From NCBI GenBank assembly GCA_016291475.1, contig JAEEXJ010000052.1, positions 1 to 22,802 on the forward strand: a stretch of DNA of 22,802 bases. The letters run 5' to 3'. A program made the position numbers and the translations under genes. Below the pieces are notes generated by a model. It did no database searches, was not told the DNA's origin, and was given only the letters and a program-made list of their open reading frames with translations. The DNA is from Lachnospiraceae bacterium. Its GTDB lineage: Bacteria > Bacillota_A > Clostridia > Lachnospirales > Lachnospiraceae. Below, one piece after another: positions 7,121-14,883 of this stretch (positions within the stretch are counted from its first letter, which is position 1; the number at the start of each line of letters is the position of its first letter).

Positions 7121-7127
7121 CTATAAA

Positions 7128-7208
7128 TGCCGGCCGGAGCGTGTTCTCAGGGTTAATCTTTAGTATTCGCAACTGGACACCTCCGATTACTTCCTCCCGG
7201 AACCGGCA
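7128..7208. other. Foldable 81-nt intergenic segment of unknown nature
   Basis: Non-coding stretch between the histidine kinase stop (7239) and the palindrome. On the minus strand TGCCGG (7203-7208) can pair with CCGGCA (7128-7133). Inside are a TTCC-GGGA-GGAA hairpin (GNRA-type loop) and GGAG-GTGT pairing with ACAC-G-CTCC around a long loop, a three-way-junction-like layout. I matched it to no known riboswitch or ribozyme. It may be 3' UTR structure, part of the adjoining repeat element, or chance pairing. Confidence 0.3.
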
Positions 7209-7238
7209 CTTTTACAATATGACCATGTTCTCCCAAGG

Positions 7239-9524
7239 TCAAGTGATATTTGGAAGCACAAGTTCGGGAGATATATTCTTCATAACTGCCTCCTCAAGTT
7301 CCAGCGGATCCACCGGCTTGGATAAATATCCGTTAAAACCTGCTTTCAGATACATTTCCATGCTGCCCGACACGGCATTGGCCGTAAGAGCGATCTCGGG
7401 CGTGTCCCTGTTCGGATTATTCTCATTCTCCCTGATCTTATGAAGGGTCTCTATGCCATCCGGAGAAGGCATCATGTGATCCATGAATATAACATCATAT
7501 TTGTTCTTAAGTGACAGCTCCAATGCCTGATCTCCGCCGTATGCACTGTCTATCCTGACCTTCGTATCCTTAAGCAAAGATACAAACACCGCAACATTCA
7601 TCTCATTGTCATCGACTATCAGGACACGTGCGGAAGGAGCGGTAAAAGAAGCCTCGTATCGTTTTCTTTTCACCTTCTGCGTGGTCTTATTGAACTTTAC
7701 GGAACCGATAAGTGTTGAATCACCGATCTTCTGAGGGATCTTTACGGTGAAAACAGAACCCTCACCGTATCTGCTGGATACCTTGATGGTACCTCCCATT
7801 CCCTCACAGAGCTTTTTGGTAATGGCAAGTCCAAGGCCGGTTCCTTCTATGTTACGATTCTTTTTCAGATCCACTCTGGTAAAGCTGTCAAAAATATGAT
7901 CCAGGTTTTCCGGACGTATTCCCATACCCGTATCGCTTACGGAGACTTCAAGATCAAAGCCCTCATCCGTATAATCTCCGCTTACCGAAATCCTGATATA
8001 GCCTTCATTTGTATATTTTACGGCATTCGTGACGAGGTTTAAAAGTATCTGCTCTATCTTTCCGGCATCACCGATAAGCCCCGAAGGCATACCGGGATCA
8101 ACATCAAGAGCAATCCTGAGATTTTTATCGAATGCTCTCTTTTCAAGCATAATACCCGCAGTGTCCGCAAGTTCCTGAATGGAGTATTCTTTTTCGTCAA
8201 ATTCAAAATTTCCCGCTTCTATCTTAGAGAAATCAAGAACATCATTGATCAGGTTAAGAAGAAGATGTCCCGCTTTTTCTACATCTCTTGAATAGCCGAG
8301 TACGACCAGATCTTTGGCTTCCCTGGAGATCATCTCATTCATTCCCAGAATTGTATTTATGGGAGTTCTGATCTCATGGGACATTGCGGACAGGAAATCA
8401 CTCTTGGCATTTGATGCTTCCAGCGCTCTTTTTTCCGCGGCAGCGAGCTTTTCATTTTTTTCCTCGATCGATGCAATATATTCGCTGTCTTTGGTTACAT
8501 CATTGAACTCGATCAGATATCCGTATACGGTATTTCCGAGAAAATCCAGCGCTCTTTTTCTGCTGAGGAATTTTACTTCACTCTTTAACACTCTTCCCGA
8601 CAGCTTAAGCGTCTCTTTGTAGGAAGCCTTTGTATCGTCCTCATTTCCCGCGTTCATCCTGTCGAACCTTTTAAGAAGATCGGTTATCTCGGGCAGATTG
8701 CCGGAAAGTTTTCTGTCTATCTGCTGATAATTCAGGTTTTCAAAATACTGACGTGCAAGTGCATTGGAACCAAGGTAGTTTTTGTTTTTATCAAATACTA
8801 TATAAGCGTACTCTTCCCTTTTCTCCCACGCACTCATGATGTTATACGACATGTCATACATACTGACTCTCTTATAGATCACAAGTATGGTCAGCTCGGT
8901 AATAAGATATGCTATGGCATTCCATTCAAAATGTATGTTCAGGGTTCTGTCGATAAAATAGATCAGGACATTGGTAAACAGGAAGACGGAATAAAGGATC
9001 GTGGTCTTGTAGGATACGATGTTTCTTCTTTTAATGGCAAAGCCTGTTATATGAGCAACCGCGATGAGGTACATCACAAGCATCGCATAGTAAGAATAAT
9101 GCAGAGGGCCGTATTCTTTGACCATTACGGTAAAGCCGCCCGCATCTTCTATTGCTACGCTTCTGTAATAAAGTGCAGACCTTCCGACGGTAAAAGTACA
9201 GCCTATTACGAAGGTGGAAACACTGACAAGAAAGATATTAACTCTGTGGGGAACATTGATCCCGGTGAGGTTTGCACCGATACTGAATACAAAAAAGGGC
9301 AGATAACATCCGCCCAAATAGATCAAAGAATTACCTATGACAGCCGCGTCCACAGTCTTCGAAACAGCAACAGTCAAGTAGCCTCCGTTAGCAACTACGA
9401 CGGCACTCATCAGAAGAACTGTGTAGATGTCGGGTCTGATGCCTGATTCGATCAGCAGTACAATGTTCAGCACTGCAAATACTAAAGCGATCAGATAAAT
9501 GCAGGTGACAATGTTCAATGTCAT
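7239..9524 (-). CDS. 7-TM hybrid sensor histidine kinase with receiver domain
   Basis: Membrane-bound hybrid kinase of 761 aa. Seven hydrophobic helices (about residues 3-225) resemble the 7TM sensory module of histidine kinases. They are followed by a PAS-like region (AYIVFDKNKNYLGSN), a short coiled coil, HisKA with His383 in SAMSHEIRTP, and HATPase with LVTNAVKY, SDTGMGI and EGTGLGL. A C-terminal receiver has the acidic pair DD in VLIVDDNE and phospho-acceptor Asp682 in FMDHMMP. There is no HPt domain, and no separate HPt or response-regulator gene nearby, so its output is elsewhere. ATG 9524 overlaps the stop of the EAL gene (ATGA), with AAGGTTG upstream. Coupling to a c-di-GMP phosphodiesterase gene suggests a shared pathway. 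The ligand is unknown. Confidence 0.92.
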   Translation of the reverse strand: MTLNIVTCIYLIALVFAVLNIVLLIESGIRPDIYTVLLMSAVVVANGGYLTVAVSKTVDAAVIGNSLIYLGGCYLPFFVFSIGANLTGINVPHRVNIFLVSVSTFVIGCTFTVGRSALYYRSVAIEDAGGFTVMVKEYGPLHYSYYAMLVMYLIAVAHITGFAIKRRNIVSYKTTILYSVFLFTNVLIYFIDRTLNIHFEWNAIAYLITELTILVIYKRVSMYDMSYNIMSAWEKREEYAYIVFDKNKNYLGSNALARQYFENLNYQQIDRKLSGNLPEITDLLKRFDRMNAGNEDDTKASYKETLKLSGRVLKSEVKFLSRKRALDFLGNTVYGYLIEFNDVTKDSEYIASIEEKNEKLAAAEKRALEASNAKSDFLSAMSHEIRTPINTILGMNEMISREAKDLVVLGYSRDVEKAGHLLLNLINDVLDFSKIEAGNFEFDEKEYSIQELADTAGIMLEKRAFDKNLRIALDVDPGMPSGLIGDAGKIEQILLNLVTNAVKYTNEGYIRISVSGDYTDEGFDLEVSVSDTGMGIRPENLDHIFDSFTRVDLKKNRNIEGTGLGLAITKKLCEGMGGTIKVSSRYGEGSVFTVKIPQKIGDSTLIGSVKFNKTTQKVKRKRYEASFTAPSARVLIVDDNEMNVAVFVSLLKDTKVRIDSAYGGDQALELSLKNKYDVIFMDHMMPSPDGIETLHKIRENENNPNRDTPEIALTANAVSGSMEMYLKAGFNGYLSKPVDPLELEEAVMKNISPELVLPNIT

Positions 9525-11476
9525 TCAACCTTCATAAAATCAAGGTACTCTTGTTCGGTCATAGGTTTCGCATAATAGAATCCCTGGATAAAATCACAGC
9601 CCTGTGCCTCAAACCAGTCGGATATCTCCTTTGATTCTACACCCTCAACGACGATTCGTGCACCCATACTTTTGATAAGTTTGATGGCTTCTTCTAGGAT
9701 GCGTCTCTTTTCGGGATCCGCAGCCTCATCCGTGAGGGATTTGTCGATCTTTATGACCTTGTAAGGGAATGACATGACTCTGTGAAGATTGGAATATCCC
9801 GAGCCGTAATCATCAAGTGAAAATCTTACGCCCTCGGCGGATATCGCATTCATGGTCTCAAGAACCCTCTCATATGCTCCGTCTGCGGCGGTTTCCGTTA
9901 TCTCAAAATTGATCCATTTAGGATCGATGTTATATTCGGCCATGTACTTCTTGATCTTGACGGCCATATCCGCCTGCATGCACTGAATGATGGACAGATT
10001 GACCTCAATGTAATCGACACCGAGTTCTTTGGGTGAATGCTGTGATAAGAACCTGCATACATCCTTTATGACAAAATCACCGATATGTACGATTCTTCCG
10101 GTCTTCTCCGCAGCTGGTATGAATACGGAAGGGGAAATGGATCCGAATTCTTCCGAGTTTAGTCTGATCAGAGCTTCGGCACATTTATATGTCTTATCCT
10201 TAAGCGAATAAATGGGCTGATAATACATCTCAAATCTGTTATGTCTGATGGCATCCTCTATGATGGAATCTATGGAATTGAGGATCACGAATTCCCTGTC
10301 AAAAGAAATCTCCGAATACTGAACAGGCTTCCAGGGCTCGATAAGATTCTGGATACGCTCGGAGAATTTCATCAGTTCTTCTTTTTCGGAAATATCATCC
10401 GGTATAAGAACGGAGCAGATACACATATCCAGCTGAACATCATAACCCGCTCCCGAATATCCTTCCGAATATCTGTCCACAAGCTTATCTATCTGCTTTC
10501 TGATAAGAGCGCGGTCAAATCTTCCCTGTATGATATTTGCATACAGACCGCCTCTTAAGTAATAAAAATCCGATGAGGAAAGAATGCCTCTGTATCTTTC
10601 TTTTATCAGAATATCACCTATGGATCTTAAGATCTTTCTGTAAACTCTGATATCGGTGAGATTTCTTATCTCAGAGTCATTGGAGATCTTGCAGAAAATG
10701 ACTATCGCTCTTCTGCCGCTTAAGATAAGATTTTCGATATCGTTTTCAAAAGGAATGAATGAAGAAAGTCCCGTCTCAAGATCGATGGACTCATCGGGTC
10801 TGAAAACAAAGAATGCCAGCATAAGAACGGAAAGTGAAGCACCGAACATTCCGGTCATCAGCTGAGGATACATATCCTGAATAAGGATGGCAAGCACGTT
10901 GACCGGATATACCAAAAGCATGGCAAGGAACTTCTCCACGCTCAGTCTCTTCCTGATGACAAAGAGCTGGATAAGGCTGAATACCATAAAATAAAAACCG
11001 AAGTAATCATAAACGGACATAAGATCTCCGCGAACGTATGAAATACCTTCGGGTGTGAGCATGTAATTAAAGATTCTCTGATTGAAAAAGTTGGAATAGA
11101 CTAAGATCAGATATCCCAAAAGAGGGAAGAAATAAAAGAAACCTACTCTGAAGTCGGATTTGATACGACTCCACGTACCGCTCATGATACCGTAAAGCCT
11201 GATGAGGAGCGGCATCTGCAGTGCTCTGAGAAAACAGAAAATGTATCCCATAACAAACCTGAACACAACCGAAGAACCGATGGCCGTATCCTCGTTATAT
11301 GGAAATGCTCTGAGAATATCAAAAATACAGCTTAAGATCATAAGAATCGCAAGCTGTATAAATGCTCTGTTCAAACCTCCGCGATACATCTTACGCAGAA
11401 GAAGCGATACAAGAACCGCAAGTAAAACGAAGATGGAACAAATGTCAAAATAATTTACTCTGTCTATAATCTGCAA
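9521..11476 (-). CDS. 7-TM membrane protein with degenerate GGDEF and EAL domains (c-di-GMP phosphodiesterase)
   Basis: Probably hydrolyses cyclic di-GMP at the membrane. The 651-aa product has seven hydrophobic helices in residues 1 to about 230. Next is a much-decayed GGDEF domain: DLETGLSSF in place of DPLTGLYNR, and RGGLYANI where GGDEF should be, so no cyclase activity is expected. Last is a well-kept EAL domain (about 400-650): AEALIRL, VNLSIIQ, FEITETA, LDDYGSGYSNL, KIDKS, VEGVES, and QGFYYAKP. All the usual metal and catalytic positions I can recognise are present. Start is TTG 11476, supported by GGGGAG 8 nt upstream and by the promoter at 11511-11539; no better ATG exists. The 3' end overlaps the kinase start by 4 nt. 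The 7-TM layout mirrors that of the kinase. Confidence 0.9.
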   Translation of the reverse strand: MQIIDRVNYFDICSIFVLLAVLVSLLLRKMYRGGLNRAFIQLAILMILSCIFDILRAFPYNEDTAIGSSVVFRFVMGYIFCFLRALQMPLLIRLYGIMSGTWSRIKSDFRVGFFYFFPLLGYLILVYSNFFNQRIFNYMLTPEGISYVRGDLMSVYDYFGFYFMVFSLIQLFVIRKRLSVEKFLAMLLVYPVNVLAILIQDMYPQLMTGMFGASLSVLMLAFFVFRPDESIDLETGLSSFIPFENDIENLILSGRRAIVIFCKISNDSEIRNLTDIRVYRKILRSIGDILIKERYRGILSSSDFYYLRGGLYANIIQGRFDRALIRKQIDKLVDRYSEGYSGAGYDVQLDMCICSVLIPDDISEKEELMKFSERIQNLIEPWKPVQYSEISFDREFVILNSIDSIIEDAIRHNRFEMYYQPIYSLKDKTYKCAEALIRLNSEEFGSISPSVFIPAAEKTGRIVHIGDFVIKDVCRFLSQHSPKELGVDYIEVNLSIIQCMQADMAVKIKKYMAEYNIDPKWINFEITETAADGAYERVLETMNAISAEGVRFSLDDYGSGYSNLHRVMSFPYKVIKIDKSLTDEAADPEKRRILEEAIKLIKSMGARIVVEGVESKEISDWFEAQGCDFIQGFYYAKPMTEQEYLDFMKVE

Positions 11477-11510
11477 CTAAAGAACTCCCCCCATATGACC
11501 CGCTGCATTA

Positions 11511-11539
11511 ATTATACATTTTCAGAGTAACTTAAACAA
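11511..11539 (-). promoter_or_regulatory. Promoter of the EAL-histidine kinase operon
   Basis: Minus strand TTGTTT (11534-11539), 17-bp spacer, TATAAT (11511-11516). The predicted start is about 28 nt before the TTG start codon. It lies directly after the radical SAM gene, with no clear terminator between, so upstream transcription may also read through. Confidence 0.65.
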
Positions 11540-11553
11540 CTTAAAAAAACTTC

Positions 11554-12666
11554 TCAAAAAAGCACATCTTTAAGGCAAATTAATGGTTTATGGGCATCGT
11601 AATCCCAGCTGTGATGTGCCCCGCCCGCACACCATTTCTCATATTCGCATTCTTTACAGTCTTTATTCAATTCCGAGAGGTGTTTTCTGAATATTCCGAA
11701 TCTGTTATTCCATGAATCCGTGAACGAATCCGTGTTCACATTGCCGTAAATAACTTCATCCCTGGGCATAATATCCAGGCATGCAGTGATGTCGCCGTTT
11801 GCCCTTATGGAGGCCGTAAATACACCGGCATTGCACAAAAACATCTTATCCCTCACATTGCCTTCAAGATCGAATCCGAGAAAGTGGGAACAGCCGTATT
11901 CCACAGGAAATCCCTCTCTTCTTTTCTCCAGGATAAAAGAAAACAGCCTTCTCTGATCGTCGGGAGTAAGCAGCATATCCGGATACTCCAGAGCACGTCC
12001 GATGGGCTCTATCCCTATTACTCTCCAGGAATCCACATCCATCCCGTCCACCACTTTAAACAGTTCATCCAGCTCGGTGATATTCTTATGATTTATTACA
12101 GTGGTGATCTGGATCGCATGAAAGAAGTTTTCATCAATGAGATTTTGGATACCTCTCATGGCAAGTTTATATCCGCCCTTAAGTCCTCTTTGTCTGTCAT
12201 GGGTTTCCTCAAGGCCGTCAATACTTACGGATATGGTTGCCATACCGCATTCTTTCAGACGGTGCGCGGCTTCCCTGGTGATAAAGGTGGCATTGGAGGT
12301 CATCCCCCAGACAAAGCCCTTTTCATGAATGTAAGAAACAATATCATAAAAATCCGGGCGGAGCATAGGTTCTCCTCCGGTAATACATATCATGATGCGC
12401 TTCTTATCGAACTTCTCCGCAACTTCATCAAGGACTTCCTTTATCTTCTCAAAAGAAAGCCCCGTGGGTATACCGGGCTCACATCTTGATCCGCAGTGAA
12501 AACATTTTTCATTGCAGGAAAGTGTAAGTTCGAAAAAAAGATGCCTGAGATCAGGCTTTTCATACAGCTTTTCCCTGACCTCAGACCTTTTATCAAGAAT
12601 AACCTTCTTGTACTCCATAACTTCGGGAGTTTCCGCAGAATATTCTTTGAATTCTTCAAGATTCAT
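11554..12666 (-). CDS. Radical SAM/SPASM enzyme, probable peptide or protein maturase
   Basis: Radical S-adenosylmethionine enzyme of 370 aa. The N-terminal half has the 4Fe-4S motif CNEKCFHC (Cys51, 55, 58), preceded by FFELTLS and followed by the SAM-binding ITGGEPML. The C-terminus is a SPASM domain for further Fe-S clusters: Cys278, Cys296, then Cys337-x2-Cys340-x5-Cys346 and Cys364. SPASM proteins typically modify ribosomally made peptides or proteins, or act as sulfatase-maturing enzymes. About 40 residues precede the radical SAM core, too few for a PqqD-like peptide-binding (RRE) domain. It starts 12 bp after the stop of the YGPP lipoprotein gene, with its AAGGGG ribosome binding site overlapping that stop, so the lipoprotein is the natural candidate substrate. 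No sulfatase gene is in the window. Reaction unknown. Confidence 0.9.
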   Translation of the reverse strand: MNLEEFKEYSAETPEVMEYKKVILDKRSEVREKLYEKPDLRHLFFELTLSCNEKCFHCGSRCEPGIPTGLSFEKIKEVLDEVAEKFDKKRIMICITGGEPMLRPDFYDIVSYIHEKGFVWGMTSNATFITREAAHRLKECGMATISVSIDGLEETHDRQRGLKGGYKLAMRGIQNLIDENFFHAIQITTVINHKNITELDELFKVVDGMDVDSWRVIGIEPIGRALEYPDMLLTPDDQRRLFSFILEKRREGFPVEYGCSHFLGFDLEGNVRDKMFLCNAGVFTASIRANGDITACLDIMPRDEVIYGNVNTDSFTDSWNNRFGIFRKHLSELNKDCKECEYEKWCAGGAHHSWDYDAHKPLICLKDVLF

Positions 12667-12678
12667 TACATATCCCCT

Positions 12679-13104
12679 TTATGGTTCGGGCGGTCCGTAA
12701 ACTACGACCATGGGTTCTTCAAGATCGTCTTCGGGATTCTTTGCTTCATCCGTATCATCCGCGTCATCAGTATCGTCGTCGGGGCCGGTGGAATCATCGT
12801 AGGTAAAATCCTCGGGTGGTCCGTAAACCGTCACAATGGGATCTGTAATATCATCCGGAGGTGGCCCGTATACAGGCTCCGAAGGAACATCAACGTTAAA
12901 ATCCTCGGGAGGACCGTATACTTCAACGCCCGGATCATCATAGTCTTCCTCGTTTATAACGGGAGGACCGTATACATAAGGCTGGGGATCTTCCGGATTT
13001 CCGTACAGACTGACAGTAGGATTGGGACATCCGGCAAGTCCGATCAACGCACCGGCAGCCAGAACAGATGAAGCAAATGTAAGATTTTTCTTAGATTTTT
13101 TCAT
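12679..13104 (-). CDS. Acidic lipoprotein with six YG(P/N)P motifs, candidate radical SAM substrate
   Basis: A 141-aa exported lipoprotein of no family I can name with confidence. The signal peptide MKKSKKNLTFASSVLAAG ends in the lipobox LAGC with lipidated Cys26. The mature part is low-complexity and strongly acidic, with one Lys and no Arg or His. It carries six tyrosine motifs: YGNP at Tyr34 and YGPP at Tyr45, 63, 79, 94 and 136, nearly all preceded by a small hydrophobic pair (VEVYGPP, VTVYGPP, VVVYGPP). Residues 103-131 form an Asp/Glu linker before the last motif, which nearly ends the protein. Codons differ between motifs. Start ATG 13104 follows AGAGG, 3 bp after the phosphodiesterase stop. 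I recall radical SAM-lipoprotein gene pairs being described in Bacteroidetes; whether this belongs with them is untested. Confidence 0.88.
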   Translation of the reverse strand: MKKSKKNLTFASSVLAAGALIGLAGCPNPTVSLYGNPEDPQPYVYGPPVINEEDYDDPGVEVYGPPEDFNVDVPSEPVYGPPPDDITDPIVTVYGPPEDFTYDDSTGPDDDTDDADDTDEAKNPEDDLEEPMVVVYGPPEP

Positions 13105-13107
13105 AAG

Positions 13108-14784
13108 CTAACCTCTGGAACTGTAATCGGGATTATTGAGAACGTTTTCAAACTCATCCTTCGTAAGGGGCTTATCGAAATAATATCCCTGAGCCCTTAA
13201 GCAACCGTACTTTTTCAGGATCTCTATCTGATCCTTGGTTTCTACGCCCTCCGCTATGGTACTCATACCAAGGTCTTCAGCCATTGATATTATATGCTTC
13301 ATCATGACCATATCCCGGTCACTTATGGAATCACTGCTGATGAAGCTTTTATCAATCTTGATCTCGGAAAAAGGAATATCCTTGATCATGCTCATTGATG
13401 AATATCCCACACCGAAGTCATCCACGGATACATCGAATCCCAATTTTCTGAATTCGGCCACACACTCCGCCAGTCGTATGAGATCCGCTTCCGTCGTAGT
13501 TTCGGTAAGCTCAATGACTATGAGTGAGCGCGGGATCTTATATTCATCGACAATATTGATAACTTCATGTACGAAATTCGGATTTCCCAGATGCTTTCTG
13601 GAAAAATTGGTCGAAACCCTGACAGGTGTGATCCCTTTATCCATCCAGCCTGCAATATCCTTGCATACGGATTCGAGCATGTAATAATCCAGTGAACAGA
13701 TCCTGTTACTCTTCTCAAGAATCTCAATAAACGAACCCGGTGTAAGTATCTTCTTTCCTCTGTTCCACCTGCAGAGAGCCTCTGCTCCGATAAGAAGATT
13801 ATTCTCCAGATTAACCTTGGGTTGATAATATGCTACAAATTCACCTTTGACGATCGCATCTTTGAACCTGGATTCGATCTTCTTGGTATTGTTCACGAGT
13901 TTGACCATCGACTCGTCATAGAACTGAACATTTGCATGATTTGTATTCTTGGCGATCAGCATTGAAGCCTGAGCATAGTCGATGCATTCCGAGAAATTCT
14001 TTTCTTTTCCGTTGCAATGATATACACCGCAGTATGCACTCATCCTTATGGTTTCCCAGAAAGATGTATCGCCTGTCATATCGGTGCCTTTGAGAATCTT
14101 CAGAAGATGATCCGTATTCTCGTGCCTCGTCACAATGACAAAATTATCTCCGCCCATTCTGCACAAGCATTCGGGTGACTCCAGTATATCCGTCAGCATC
14201 GAACCGAACTTTTTGATCATTACATCGGCTTCCTGTCTGCCGATCATGGAATTGATACCGGATATATTTACAAGATTAAAGAATATGATCGAATAGTCGG
14301 ACAGTCTGTCCAGCTTTTGAACCATGGACAGAGTCCGTCTGAGATAAAAGCCGTTGTAAAAGCCAAGCTCACGCTCATGGAATGTTGCATACTCGATGAA
14401 TTCCTTCATCCTGATACGGCTCTTCAGCGTGGATATTACAAGAAGAAATTCACCGACAAGTTTTCTCTCCTCATCGTTCCATGAATAACCCGCCACGGGA
14501 AAGATGCAGACCCTTACAACATTTCCGCTGGGAACTACCGTGCGGTTCATGACATAATCATCGTCATTGTAATCCGGTCCCTCATACCTGGTGTTTATGA
14601 CTGTCGGTTCATCGCGAAGCTCCGCACCCATATCGGGATATTCGTAGAAAACGATCCTGCCTACCTTAAGTATCCCTATAAGTTCGGCGGTCGCGGCGTT
14701 GTCCTTATCCGATTCGTACAGAACTATCGCAGCTTCTTCACAGAAAAGATCATGTAATTTAACTTTAATCTTATCAATATCCAT
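13108..14784 (-). CDS. Cytosolic GGDEF-EAL protein, likely c-di-GMP phosphodiesterase
   Basis: A 558-aa soluble protein with no transmembrane segment. Residues 1 to about 145 may be a GAF/PAS-like sensor. A GGDEF domain follows (about 145-300) with CRMGGDNFVIV, so the signature is GGDNF, the residue after Asp being Asn, and no RxxD inhibitory site is seen upstream; cyclase activity is doubtful. The EAL domain (about 315-555) is complete: AEALCRW, STNFSRKHL, IELTETT, VDDFGVGYSSM, KIDKSF, AEGVET, AQGYYFDKP. Start placed at ATG 14784, not GTG 14817, because the promoter at 14828-14856 would start the mRNA only about 4 nt before that GTG. The GGA before ATG is a weak ribosome site. First gene of an operon with the lipoprotein (3-bp gap) and the radical SAM gene. 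Confidence 0.88.
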   Translation of the reverse strand: MDIDKIKVKLHDLFCEEAAIVLYESDKDNAATAELIGILKVGRIVFYEYPDMGAELRDEPTVINTRYEGPDYNDDDYVMNRTVVPSGNVVRVCIFPVAGYSWNDEERKLVGEFLLVISTLKSRIRMKEFIEYATFHERELGFYNGFYLRRTLSMVQKLDRLSDYSIIFFNLVNISGINSMIGRQEADVMIKKFGSMLTDILESPECLCRMGGDNFVIVTRHENTDHLLKILKGTDMTGDTSFWETIRMSAYCGVYHCNGKEKNFSECIDYAQASMLIAKNTNHANVQFYDESMVKLVNNTKKIESRFKDAIVKGEFVAYYQPKVNLENNLLIGAEALCRWNRGKKILTPGSFIEILEKSNRICSLDYYMLESVCKDIAGWMDKGITPVRVSTNFSRKHLGNPNFVHEVINIVDEYKIPRSLIVIELTETTTEADLIRLAECVAEFRKLGFDVSVDDFGVGYSSMSMIKDIPFSEIKIDKSFISSDSISDRDMVMMKHIISMAEDLGMSTIAEGVETKDQIEILKKYGCLRAQGYYFDKPLTKDEFENVLNNPDYSSRG

Positions 14785-14827
14785 GGCATTTTCCGACTTT
14801 CTCAGATTTCCGCACACACTTTATGAA

Positions 14828-14856
14828 ATATTACCATTTTTCAGACGGATTTTCAA
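14828..14856 (-). promoter_or_regulatory. Promoter of the GGDEF-EAL / lipoprotein / radical SAM operon
   Basis: Minus strand TTGAAA (14851-14856), 17-bp spacer, TAATAT (14828-14833), with TGG directly before the -10 (extended -10). The predicted start is near 14821, giving a leader of about 37 nt to ATG 14784. Confidence 0.7.
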
Positions 14857-14883
14857 AAATATTTGTACATGTTTATTTCAATT

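Noticed and set aside
7121..7140. HDV-like ribozyme start (GGCCGGCAT on the minus strand)
   Set aside because: The partner strand for the first helix would have to be downstream in a nested double pseudoknot; here the pairing segment is upstream, so the resemblance is chance.
6961..7238. c-di-GMP-I riboswitch near the c-di-GMP genes
   Set aside because: The conserved GCAAACC and ACGCAAAGCC-type segments are absent from this region.
8931..9446. 171-codon open frame on the + strand inside the histidine kinase gene
   Set aside because: Antisense to the seven-helix region of the kinase; polar, low-plausibility composition and no ribosome binding site.
11884..12489. 201-codon open frame on the + strand inside the radical SAM gene
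   Set aside because: Antisense shadow of a gene with clear radical SAM and SPASM motifs; no start signals and no recognisable domain.
12496..13071. 191-codon open frame on the + strand opposite the lipoprotein and radical SAM genes
   Set aside because: It lies antisense to two well-supported genes; its repeated GRxVY/RSVN-like content is the mirror of the YGPP codons. No ribosome site or promoter, and no family resemblance.
14785..14817. GTG start for the GGDEF-EAL gene
   Set aside because: It would lie about 4 nt from the predicted transcription start and has no ribosome site; ATG 14784 fits better.
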